DNA from: JBBDWR01 sp040902745
GTDB lineage: Bacteria > Actinomycetota > UBA4738 > HRBIN12
Direction: 5' to 3'
Length of the DNA stretch: 9,046 nt
NCBI GenBank assembly: GCA_040902745.1
Contig: JBBDWR010000003.1
Coordinates: 1 to 9,046 of the forward strand
Below the pieces are notes generated by a model, which had not been told where the DNA came from, searched no databases, and saw nothing but the letters and a program-made list of their open reading frames with translations. Made by a program: the position numbers and the translations under genes. Shown one piece after another: positions 1 to 5,955 of this stretch (position 1 is its first letter; every line of letters starts with the position of its first letter).

Positions 1-23
1 GTTGTCCACGATGCTCCGACACA

Positions 24-50
24 GGTGTCCACCATCTGGTGAACTCCCAG
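24..50 (+). repeat. Possible right end of an IS3-type element lying off the left edge
   Basis: The stretch beginning GGTGTCC and followed by about 18 bases resembles in layout the end at 1029-1049, which begins GGTGTCC and ends GGGGGCA. Outer ends of this type are common in IS3-family elements. If real, it closes an element whose body lies left of base 1. The match beyond GGTGTCC is weak, so this is only a suggestion. Confidence 0.2.
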
Positions 51-86
51 ACTCCTCCTCCCACCGACCGACCCACGGTGGGGTGT

Positions 87-119
87 TCTCAGAACTGAGG
101 CCCCTGACATCTCAGAACT
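87..119. repeat. 10-bp direct repeat, 23 bp apart
   Basis: TCTCAGAACT occurs at 87-96 and again at 110-119. The first copy sits inside a short palindrome (GTTCT-C-AGAAC, 85-95). No coding sequence is supported in 1-250. Closely spaced direct repeats of this kind are found near the ends of some insertion sequences, notably the IS21 family, but no transposase gene of that type is present here, so the origin is not established. Confidence 0.4.
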
Positions 120-216
120 CCGCTGAAGAAGGCGTCGATCGATGTTGCGCGCGCCCGCGGGTCGGTTGCAGTGGCGCGGGCGCGATCAGCTCGCGCAACG
201 ACCCCCCGAACATGGG

Positions 217-250
217 AAGGGCGTCATGGGCGCATGCCGATGACGCCCTT
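217..250. repeat. Perfect 11-bp inverted repeat with 12-nt loop
   Basis: AAGGGCGTCAT (217-227) is exactly complementary to ATGACGCCCTT (240-250), leaving a 12-base loop. The hairpin would be very stable. It lies just beyond the broken 3' end of the IS3 orfB remnant. No T-run follows on either strand, so it is not a classical rho-independent terminator. It could be a recombination or transposon-end structure, or a T-less terminator. Confidence 0.5.
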
Positions 251-252
251 GA

Positions 253-699
253 TCAAGCGGGAGGTGGTTCGAGGCGGTGTGGATCAGTCCGGCGACGGGT
301 CCGGATCGGTGTCCGCCCCGGCGCCGTCGAGAAGATGTGACCACGTGCCCACGCGGTCCGGTGCCGGTCCGAGTTCACCGGGCCCTTGCGCCACCGACGA
401 CGCCGGATGTGGACGCCCTGAAGCCTCGCAAGACGCATCAGCCGAGCCACCCGCTTGCGAGACACGCGGATGCCTTCGGCCCTGAGCTCGGCCGTGACCC
501 TGGGCGCGCCGTAGGTGCCGCGGGAAGCCTCGTGGATGTGGTGGATCCGTTTGGTGAGCGATCGGTTGTCGATCTCGCGCCGAGACGGCGGGCGATCCTG
601 CCAGTCGTAGAACGCCGAGGTGGAGACCCCGAGATGGCGACACAGCATCACGGTGCCGAAGGTGGCCCGCTCCGCGTCGATGAACCGGTAGATGCTCAC
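253..699 (-). pseudogene. IS3-family transposase OrfB, N-terminal fragment
   Basis: Residues 1-103 match the start of IS3-family OrfB. They contain the HTH_21-type region, with CRHLGVSTSAFYDW near residues 20-33, followed by the GTYGAPRVTAELR segment (61-73) and RKRVARLMRLARLQGV (81-96). These are the DNA-binding parts that precede the catalytic core. After about residue 103 the protein becomes an arginine/proline-rich tail with no family resemblance and ends at residue 148, whereas intact OrfB proteins run to roughly 270-300 residues. The D-D-E catalytic domain is missing, so it cannot transpose. The start is GTG at 699, overlapping the orfA stop (GTGA). It lies in the -1 frame relative to orfA, as expected for an OrfAB fusion made by frameshifting. 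Confidence 0.8.
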
Positions 700-989
700 C
701 CGGTCTCGCTTTCCCTGGCGAAGTAGGCGGCGGCTTTTTTCAGCAGGTCCCGCTCCATGCGGAGTGTCCGGTTCTCCTTGCGAAGTCTCCGGAGCTCCTC
801 GAGCTCCTCGGTGCTGAGGCCAGCCTTCTCACCGTTGTCGATCTTCGCCTGGTTCACCCAGGAGCGAAGCGACTCAAGAGAGATGCCGAGGTCCTTGGAG
901 ACCGCGTTCAAGCTCCCACCCAAATCACGATAGAGGCGCACGGCCTCAGCTCGGAACTCGGGTGGATAAGGCGGATGTGGGTTGGGCAC
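696..989 (-). CDS. IS3-family transposase OrfA
   Basis: This 97-residue protein is the small DNA-binding subunit of an IS3-family element. The N-terminal part is the HTH_Tnp_1 domain (PPYPPEFRAEAVRLYRD near residues 6-22, then the helix-turn-helix DLGISLESLRSWV near 33-45). It is followed by a leucine-zipper-like coiled coil (LSTEELEELRRLRKENRTLRMERDLLKKA, about 58-86) used for multimerisation. The length is normal for the family. The start is GTG at 989, with GAGGTG four bases upstream of it. A run of six A (minus strand, 740-735) near the end, within LLKKAAAYF, could allow -1 slippage into orfB. OrfA is intact, but its partner orfB is truncated, so the element is inactive unless complemented by another copy. 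Confidence 0.88.
   Translation of the reverse strand: MPNPHPPYPPEFRAEAVRLYRDLGGSLNAVSKDLGISLESLRSWVNQAKIDNGEKAGLSTEELEELRRLRKENRTLRMERDLLKKAAAYFARESETG
735..741 (-). promoter_or_regulatory. Candidate -1 frameshift slippery run in IS3 orfA
   Basis: On the minus strand CTG is followed by AAA AAA GCC. A -1 shift here leads without a stop into the orfB frame (reading SRRLLRQGKRDR before orfB residue 1). IS3 elements usually make OrfAB this way. The base before the A-run is G, not A, so it is not a perfect X XXY YYZ heptamer. Confidence 0.4.
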
Positions 990-1004
990 TGGACACCTCT
1001 TCCC

Positions 1005-1023
1005 CTGGGATCGTTCGTCCCAG
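1005..1023. repeat. Short inverted repeat in the IS leader
   Basis: CTGGGA (1005-1010) and TCCCAG (1018-1023) form a 6-bp stem with a 7-base loop, between the IS terminus and orfA. Subterminal hairpins that limit read-through transcription into the transposase are known in several IS families. That role here is inferred. Confidence 0.3.
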
Positions 1024-1076
1024 TGTTGGGTGTCCGGCTTCAGGGGGCAAGCTCACGGCAATAGCAAGAAGAGGGA

Positions 1077-1850
1077 TCAGCGGAGGTAAGGCCTGAGCCT
1101 CCGCCGAGCCTGTCGCTCGACGAGGTCGAATCGGGGTGCAACGACTAGATACCCCGTCATCTCACGTTCCCAATCCGACTCGTACCCTGGCATCCTTTGG
1201 TTGAAGGCATCAGCGAAGCCGCCTGGATCGAGCTGCTTCTCTTGGGCCTTCTCTTCGAACATCCACCACGCCGCCTCGAGGTCGACGCCCTGCTCAAGCA
1301 GGTGATGAAGGTCAAAGAGGTCCCGGCACTGTCTCCTCTGCATGACGCATCGGAACTTCTCCGCGAGGACTTCTACCAGGCCGAACGACATCACCTGGCA
1401 CCCCGAAGGAACGTCGTTGTAGCGAGCGATCAGGGTCTGCTCGACTGGTTCGTGAGCGACCTCATCCGGCGAGATGTTGAGTTTGATCTTGCGGCGCTTG
1501 CCATCGGGCAGCTGATACGCGACGTGAGGTTGGCGGTTCACTTCGACTGGCTCGAGGACGTCGAAACCCACCCTGTCCCGACAACGCGGGAGTCGATCGG
1601 TGACATGCGCCGAAGCGCTGTCCGCGATCCCGGGCTCGATGAGGCTGAAGTCGAGATCCGCGGAGTAGCGGTAGTCCTCGAAGTAGCAGGCGCGTAAGAG
1701 CGTGCCTCCCTTGAACACGAGCCCGCCTGTTTCCCCTGTCGCTGGGTAGAGGTCAGCCAGGATCTGAGTCAAGACGTAATCACGCTCGACCGTCTTGAAC
1801 TCGACCCTTTGTTCGTCGGCGATCGCCATGAGTTCCGCGCGTGTGATCAT
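1077..1850 (-). CDS. abiEii: AbiEii toxin, nucleotidyltransferase of a type IV toxin-antitoxin system
   Basis: This 257-residue protein belongs to the AbiEii/DUF1814 family of DNA polymerase beta-type nucleotidyltransferases, which act as GTP-using toxins in phage abortive infection. All four family motifs are visible: motif I FKGGTLLR...RYSADLDF (46-68, with D65 and D67 as metal-binding carboxylates), motif II around KIKLNI (121-126), motif III LAEKFR (162-167, K165), and motif IV RDLFDL (176-181, D177). Length is normal for the family. The open frame extends to 1904, but ATG at 1850 is preferred because it overlaps the abiEi stop in an ATGA junction, giving translational coupling, and removes 18 residues unlike the family. 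It is co-transcribed with the antitoxin. Its GC is visibly lower than that of the amidohydrolase operon, consistent with horizontal acquisition. It appears intact. Confidence 0.9.
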   Translation of the reverse strand: MITRAELMAIADEQRVEFKTVERDYVLTQILADLYPATGETGGLVFKGGTLLRACYFEDYRYSADLDFSLIEPGIADSASAHVTDRLPRCRDRVGFDVLEPVEVNRQPHVAYQLPDGKRRKIKLNISPDEVAHEPVEQTLIARYNDVPSGCQVMSFGLVEVLAEKFRCVMQRRQCRDLFDLHHLLEQGVDLEAAWWMFEEKAQEKQLDPGGFADAFNQRMPGYESDWEREMTGYLVVAPRFDLVERQARRRLRPYLR

Positions 1851-2653
1851 TGCCACACGCTGTTCGCTAGCTCGTCTGGGAGCAGTCCCCACCGGACGTG
1901 CCACGTACGATCGCGGTATGGGGCAGCCTCTTGAGGGGTGAGCTCATCGGGTGAGGGCACCAGGTCGATGTCTCCTGACCCGATCGGGGCGAAGGGCTCC
2001 ATCGCCTCAGTGATCGCTTCGAGGCCGAGAGCCGCACCCACGGAGCCGATCCGACGGGCGGCGGGCCCGGCGTCGAGATCCCTCACGTAGTCTTGAAGAC
2101 GTTCGAAGTCGATGTTCTCTCCCGATGCGAGGGCCTGTCCTAGTGGGTCGATCCCGCCGGCCAACCGCGGCCGCGCAGCGCAATCGAGGATGGCGCGCTC
2201 CAGATCCGATACCCACGCCCCACCGTGTTCAGAGATGGCACCGATGCCGACGGTTTCTGTCGACTCTCTGATCTGCTGAAGGGGTCGCCCCGAGACCGTG
2301 CGGTGCCCAAGCCTCAGTGGTGAGGCGACCTGGACCGTGTTCCAGGGATGGGATAGCACGTCCCAGTGATCGAGGGCGGACCGGAAGGCGATCCTGTGCG
2401 GGCGTCCATCGAAGAGCGCTCCAACGGCGAGAGCCAGATCCTCCGAGGACGCAGCCGTCCCAAGAACGCCGAGCTGACGGATGGCGTAGTGGCCTTGGCC
2501 CACACGGTCGAGCAGCCCCTGTCGGCAGAGGCGAGTGAGCATGTTGAAGGCAGCCTGTGGCGACATGCCGGTCTCGGCGACGATCCACGCCGGGGAGACC
2601 GACGCCTTGCCTGCGGCTACAAGCTGGTCCAGAAGCTTGAGTCCCTTGTTCAT
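1847..2653 (-). CDS. abiEi: AbiEi antitoxin and transcriptional autorepressor
   Basis: This protein of 268 residues is the antitoxin partner of AbiEii. The N-terminus is a winged helix-turn-helix (about residues 12-55: SVSPAWIVAETGMSP, then NMLTRLCRQGLLDRVGQGHYAI). In the family this domain binds the operon promoter, while the larger C-terminal domain (from about 60) neutralises the toxin. The antitoxin-first order with an ATGA overlap to the toxin is the standard layout. Two ATGs are possible. At 2662 AGG touches the start codon, while at 2653 there is AGGA eight bases upstream, so 2653 is chosen; the longer form would add three residues. A promoter and a palindrome lie upstream. The antitoxin is thought to act without stably binding the toxin (type IV), so the pair is expected to be autoregulated and phage-responsive. 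It looks intact. Confidence 0.88.
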   Translation of the reverse strand: MNKGLKLLDQLVAAGKASVSPAWIVAETGMSPQAAFNMLTRLCRQGLLDRVGQGHYAIRQLGVLGTAASSEDLALAVGALFDGRPHRIAFRSALDHWDVLSHPWNTVQVASPLRLGHRTVSGRPLQQIRESTETVGIGAISEHGGAWVSDLERAILDCAARPRLAGGIDPLGQALASGENIDFERLQDYVRDLDAGPAARRIGSVGAALGLEAITEAMEPFAPIGSGDIDLVPSPDELTPQEAAPYRDRTWHVRWGLLPDELANSVWQ

Positions 2654-2707
2654 GATGGTCATCCTAGGTGTCGAGATTTATATGCGAACGGTGTAACTCT
2701 CGACAAC

Positions 2708-2737
2708 AAGATACTCCCCTCTGGAGCATCCTGACAA
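2708..2737 (-). promoter_or_regulatory. Promoter of the abiEi-abiEii operon
   Basis: On the minus strand a -35 TTGTCA (2737-2732) is followed after 18 bases by a -10 TATCTT (2713-2708). Transcription would start near 2700, about 45 bases before the abiEi start. The region is noticeably AT-richer than the surroundings. Assignment is by consensus only. Confidence 0.5.
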
Positions 2738-2762
2738 GTTTTCAACGTTCAACGTGTAAAAC
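2738..2762. promoter_or_regulatory. 25-bp imperfect palindrome, candidate AbiEi operator
   Basis: The site is symmetric about base 2750. Arm GTTTT plus ACGTT on the left (2738-2742, 2745-2749) mirrors AACGT plus AAAAC on the right (2751-2755, 2758-2762), with two mismatched bases inside each arm. Ten of twelve pairs match. It abuts the -35 box on its upstream side. AbiEi antitoxins are known to repress their operon by binding inverted repeats at the promoter, so this is the obvious operator candidate. A related half-site, AACGGTGTAACTC, lies at 2687-2699 downstream of the -10. Confidence 0.5.
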
Positions 2763-2789
2763 TCACCCCTGGGACTGAGCAGACTTCTG

Positions 2790-2846
2790 ATGCGCAGCGT
2801 GACCTATTCGATGGGCGTCTCGCTCGACGGCTACATCGTCGGGCCA
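2790..2846 (+). pseudogene. Fragment of a dihydrofolate-reductase-like (RibD C-terminal) gene
   Basis: From ATG 2790 the frame reads MRSVTYSMGVSLDGYIVGP. This is the characteristic first beta strand and SLDG-I-GP loop of the RibD_C/DHFR-family small reductases. After the GP motif the reading frame turns into a low-complexity arginine/glycine stretch and stops near the start of the next gene, whereas intact members have about 180-200 residues. Only the N-terminus survives. The loss may have happened when the neighbouring operon or island was inserted. The identification rests on 19 residues but matches a well-conserved motif. Confidence 0.6.
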
Positions 2847-2877
2847 CGAGGCCGCCGCCGAGCCGTTGGGTGCGGAC

Positions 2878-2900
2878 CCGGCGGCTGCGGCGCCTATAGT
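2878..2900 (+). promoter_or_regulatory. Promoter of the amidohydrolase operon, probably leaderless
   Basis: TATAGT at 2895-2900 is a good -10 hexamer. Seven bases separate it from the ATG at 2908, which places transcription initiation at or next to the start codon. No Shine-Dalgarno sequence precedes that ATG. Leaderless mRNAs are common in actinobacteria. The -35 region is poor: the hexamer 17 bases upstream is in GC-rich sequence. Confidence 0.45.
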
Positions 2901-2907
2901 CCACCGG

Positions 2908-4545
2908 ATGGGAGATGAGCTCGACACCCTGATAACCGGCGCCGCGGTCGTCACGATGGATCCGTTGCGACCGCGCGCCGAGGCGGTGGGGCTCTGCGGC
3001 GGTCGCATCCTCGCCGTCGGAACGCGCGACGAGATCGAGGCGCTCCGGGGGCCGCGAACCGTCGGGATCGCGCTCGATGGGGGCGCCGTGTTGCCCGGGT
3101 TTCAGGACGCGCACAACCACGCGTGCTTCGCCGGTCGGTACCGTCTGACGTGCGACCTCCACGACCTTCACGCGCGCGAGGAGTACCTCGACGCGGTGGC
3201 CACGTACGCGGCCGCGAACCCCGACGCGGAGTGGATCTACGGCGGCGGTTGGGGCATGCCGGCGTTCCCCGGCGGTCTCCCACGCGCGGAGGACCTCGAC
3301 CGCGTCGTCCCGGACCGACCCGTGTACCTGGTGAACAGCGACCTCCACGGCGCCTGGGTGAATTCACGGGCGCTCGAGCTGGCCGGCATCGACCGCGCGA
3401 CGTTCGACCCGCCCGGCGGGCGGATCGAGCGCGACCCCGATGGGTCACCGACCGGCACGCTGCACGAGTGGGCGCGCGACCTCGTCGCGCAGCTGCTCCC
3501 GCCGACATCGCAAGAGACCTGGCGCGCGGCGATCCTTGCGTCGCAGCGGCACCTCCTGTCGCTCGGTGTGACCGCCTGGCAGGACGCGTGGGTCGAGCCG
3601 GACCCCCTCGACGCCTACCGGGCGCTCGCCGCGTCGGGGGAGCTCCGCGCGCACGTCGTCGCCTGCCAGTGGTGGGACCGCACGCGCGGCACCGACCAGA
3701 TCGCCGGCATGGTCGAGCGTCGCTCGGCGTCGTCGGTCGGCACGCTCCGCGCCGGAACGGTCAAGATCATGCAGGACGGCGTGCCGGAGAACTTCACCGC
3801 CGCGGTCGTCGAGCCGTATCTCGAGATCGACGGTGTCGGCGGTGGGACGGGCTTCAGCTTCAACCGGCCGTCGGCGCTCCGAGAGGCGATCGTCGCGCTC
3901 GACGCCGAGGGGTTCCAGGTGCACGTACACACGATCGGCGATCGCGCGATCCGCGAGACGCTCGACGCGTTCGAGGCCGCCGTCGGCGCGAACGGCCGGC
4001 GCGACGCTCGGCACCACCTCACGCACCTGCAGCTGCTCGACCCGGCCGACGTGGGGCGGTTCCGCGCCCTCGACCTCGTCGCGACCGTGCAGCCGTACTG
4101 GGCCTCCGCCGACGAGCAGATGGCGGAGCTGACGATCCCGTACCTGGGGCATGAGCGGAGCGGCCGCCAATACGCGTTCCGGTCGCTGCACGACGCCGGA
4201 GTCCGCCTCGCGTTCGCGAGCGACTGGGCGATCACGACCGCGGATCCGCTGATGGGGATCGAGGTCGCGGTGACGCGGACGGACCCGGAGAACCGCGGCG
4301 GCGAGCCGCTCATCGCCCACGAGGCGCTCGACCTCGACACAGCGCTCGCGGCCGCGACGATCGGGAGCGCGTACGTGAACCACCTCGACGCCAGGACCGG
4401 CACGATCGAGGTCGGCAAGGACGCCGACCTCGTCGTGCTCGACCGTGACCCGACCGACCCCGACCTCGCCGGTCCAGCCGACGCCCGTGTCGAGCTGACG
4501 CTGATCGGCGGCGAGGTCGCCTACGAGCGAGGAGCCAGCCCGTGA
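2908..4545 (+). CDS. Metal-dependent amidohydrolase, Amidohydro_3/YtcJ type
   Basis: This 545-residue cytoplasmic enzyme has the composite beta-sandwich and TIM-barrel layout of Amidohydro_3 proteins (N-terminal strands LITGAAVVTMDPL and GGRILAVG, C-terminal GTIEVGKDADLVVLDRDP). Metal-binding motifs are complete: DAHNH (H69, H71), the candidate carboxylated lysine in TVKIMQDG (K286), H341 in HTIGDRAI, H373 in HHLTHLQ and D439 in FASDWA. Family members hydrolyse C-N bonds of amides, cyclic amides or N-acyl compounds. The substrate here is unknown. Length is typical. The frame could start at 2866, but the extra residues are low-complexity, and ATG 2908 sits correctly after a -10 box and begins the family sequence. 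There is no signal peptide. The stop overlaps the start of the M24 gene by four bases (GTGA), so the two products probably act on the same compound. Confidence 0.88.
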   Translation: MGDELDTLITGAAVVTMDPLRPRAEAVGLCGGRILAVGTRDEIEALRGPRTVGIALDGGAVLPGFQDAHNHACFAGRYRLTCDLHDLHAREEYLDAVATYAAANPDAEWIYGGGWGMPAFPGGLPRAEDLDRVVPDRPVYLVNSDLHGAWVNSRALELAGIDRATFDPPGGRIERDPDGSPTGTLHEWARDLVAQLLPPTSQETWRAAILASQRHLLSLGVTAWQDAWVEPDPLDAYRALAASGELRAHVVACQWWDRTRGTDQIAGMVERRSASSVGTLRAGTVKIMQDGVPENFTAAVVEPYLEIDGVGGGTGFSFNRPSALREAIVALDAEGFQVHVHTIGDRAIRETLDAFEAAVGANGRRDARHHLTHLQLLDPADVGRFRALDLVATVQPYWASADEQMAELTIPYLGHERSGRQYAFRSLHDAGVRLAFASDWAITTADPLMGIEVAVTRTDPENRGGEPLIAHEALDLDTALAAATIGSAYVNHLDARTGTIEVGKDADLVVLDRDPTDPDLAGPADARVELTLIGGEVAYERGASP

Positions 4546-5789
4546 GCGACATCGGCCCGATCAAGCGGTGGTACTTCGAGGAGTTCGACCCGCCGAACGA
4601 GGCGCCGTTCCCGCGCGAGGAGTACCGCGGACGGTGGGAGCGGATCCGCGCCGTGATGGACGCGGCTGGCGTCCGCTGTCTTGTGCTGACCGCGCCGGAG
4701 TCGATCTGCTACGTGACCGGCTACGCCGCGGAGTGGTACCAGGCGAACGGCCCCGAAGGGTGGGTGCCCGGCTCGTGTGCGGTCCTCCACGTCGATCACG
4801 ACGAGCCGATCCAGTTCGACGACGAGGAGGAGGTCACGCTCGTCCGCTTCACGAGCGTCGCCGACGACGTACGGATCGGCCCGGGCCTCGGGACCGAGAT
4901 GGTCGACTTCGTCGTCGACGAGCTGCGCGCGGCCGGCTGGCTCGACGGCCGCGTCGGCGTCGAACGGCGCAGCTACCGGCCGCACCCCGCCGCCGCCACC
5001 TACGCGGACGCCGCGTTCGCGCGGGCGGGCGCGGAGACGGTCGACGCGACCGGCGTCGCCCGCAGGGTCCGTCGCTGGAAGACCTCGGCCGAGCTCGAGG
5101 TCGTCCGCGAGGCGCAGCGCGTCGCCGATGTCGGGATGGCCGCCGCCCGCGACGCGATGGCGCCGGGCATCACCGAGCTCGAGATCTACGGCGCGATGAT
5201 CCACGCGATGGCCTCGGCCGGCGGCGAGGTCGCGGCTATCCCGCTGCCGGTGGTGTCGGGGTACCGCGCCTCGACGGTCCATGGATTCGCGAGCCGCCGG
5301 AAGCTCGAGCCCGGCGACGTGGTGAACGTCGACGTCTGCGGCGTCGTGAACCGCTACCACGCGAACATGGCGCGCTGCTTCTCGATCGGGGAGCCCTCGG
5401 CGGCCGTGCGCGAGCGGATCGACCACGTGACCGGCGCGGTCGACGTGGTGGCCGGGGTACTGCGCCCGGGTCTGCCGGTGCGCGAGCTCCTCGGCACGGC
5501 CGAGGGGTATTACCGCGACACCGGCCTGTGGGGTGACGAGTGGTGGATCGGCGGCTACGAGCTCGTGATCGCGTTCCCGCCCGATTGGGTCGGCGACTTC
5601 TACTACGAGATCGGCACCGATCCCGGCGACGAGACGTTTCGCCCCGGCGACGTCGTGAACTACGAGGCGAACTTCTACCTGCCGGAGGGCAAGGGGCTTG
5701 CTCTCTGCATCAACACGGTGTCCTTCGAGGACGACGTCGCTGCCTTCCTGCAGTCGACCCCGCCCGATCTGTTCGTCGTCGACGCCTGA
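4542..5789 (+). CDS. M24-fold creatinase/aminopeptidase P-like hydrolase with degenerate metal site
   Basis: A 415-residue protein with an N-terminal creatinase-type domain (about 25-165) and a C-terminal pita-bread M24 domain (about 185-400). In metal-dependent M24 peptidases the ligands are D, D, H, E and E. Here D264 is kept, the second Asp (eleven residues on) is N275, the GHG histidine is missing (the region reads GGYELVIAF, 337-345), the first Glu is kept as E375, and the final Glu position reads N391. H247 in STVHG matches the place of the catalytic His of creatinase, a metal-free member. It is therefore more likely a creatinase-like C-N hydrolase than a dipeptidase. The GTG start overlaps the previous stop, with GAGGAG seven bases upstream (4529-4534). 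GC is high like its partner, and no export signal is seen. Confidence 0.85.
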   Translation: MSDIGPIKRWYFEEFDPPNEAPFPREEYRGRWERIRAVMDAAGVRCLVLTAPESICYVTGYAAEWYQANGPEGWVPGSCAVLHVDHDEPIQFDDEEEVTLVRFTSVADDVRIGPGLGTEMVDFVVDELRAAGWLDGRVGVERRSYRPHPAAATYADAAFARAGAETVDATGVARRVRRWKTSAELEVVREAQRVADVGMAAARDAMAPGITELEIYGAMIHAMASAGGEVAAIPLPVVSGYRASTVHGFASRRKLEPGDVVNVDVCGVVNRYHANMARCFSIGEPSAAVRERIDHVTGAVDVVAGVLRPGLPVRELLGTAEGYYRDTGLWGDEWWIGGYELVIAFPPDWVGDFYYEIGTDPGDETFRPGDVVNYEANFYLPEGKGLALCINTVSFEDDVAAFLQSTPPDLFVVDA

Positions 5790-5808
5790 AAGGACCGCAA
5801 ACTGTCGG

Positions 5809-5832
5809 CACCCGGTGACACACGACCGGGTG
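5809..5832. terminator. Hairpin after the amidohydrolase-M24 operon
   Basis: CACCCGGT (5809-5816) pairs perfectly with ACCGGGTG (5825-5832) around an 8-base loop, 20 bases after the M24 stop codon. No T-tract follows, so it may be a rho-dependent or T-less terminator, as often seen in high-GC genomes. Its right edge coincides with the apparent start of an IS3-type end (TGAACCGCG..., from 5831). Confidence 0.4.
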
Positions 5833-5955
5833 AACCGCGCCGGGTTTCCTGGGGGCTCCTGACCGTGAGAGGTTGGAGCCATGCCACGACCAGGAAGGTA
5901 TCCCCGTGAAGTACGCGAGCGCGCCGTGAGGATGGTGTTCGATCATCAGGACGAG
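5831..5955 (+). mobile_element. IS3-family remnant: left end plus first 25 codons of orfA
   Basis: From ATG 5881 the frame encodes MPRPGRYPREVRERAVRMVF then DHQDE. This is the conserved start of an IS3-family OrfA (HTH_Tnp_1 domain), of a subtype different from the orfA at 696-989. The leader from about 5831 (TGAACCGCG...GGGTTTCCTGG) resembles the left end of such elements from memory. Family resemblance stops after E25 (base 5955). Nothing of the coiled coil, orfB or the right end follows. It is a dead fragment, and its edge at about 5955 adjoins an antisense gene fragment. Confidence 0.6.

Larger units (their letters stand above)
253..1049 (-). mobile_element. Truncated IS3-family insertion sequence
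   Basis: The element runs on the minus strand. Its upstream end appears to start near 1049 (minus strand TGCCCCCTGAAG), with a TG terminus as in IS3 elements, followed by orfA and orfB in the usual order. The orfB product matches the family only to about residue 103 (near base 391). The rve/DDE integrase domain that should follow is absent, and I found no matching far end on the correct strand. The boundary at 253 is simply where the remaining open frame stops. The element is therefore a dead remnant. Its TG end lies only 28 bases from the abiEii stop codon, so it flanks the toxin-antitoxin operon directly. Confidence 0.7.

Noticed and set aside
2..340. 112-codon plus frame at the left edge
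   Set aside because: It crosses direct repeats and the hairpin, has atypical composition and shows no family resemblance.
1197..1697. 166-codon open frame on the plus strand
   Set aside because: It is antisense to abiEii, which has clear family motifs. The plus frame shows no recognisable domain.
1851..1904. Longer abiEii start at 1904
   Set aside because: It would add 18 residues unlike the family and overlap abiEi by 58 bases, whereas ATG 1850 forms a normal ATGA junction.
2749..3348. 199-codon open frame on the minus strand
   Set aside because: It is antisense to the amidohydrolase start, rich in Arg/Val and without a family match.
3123..4154. 343-codon plus frame inside the amidohydrolase
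   Set aside because: Arginine/proline-rich out-of-frame reading, typical of high-GC coding DNA. The real frame has the metal motifs.
4521..5882. 453-codon minus-strand frame
   Set aside because: Long only because the M24 gene has strong GC bias. The sequence is low-complexity Arg/Asp/Val and lacks domains.
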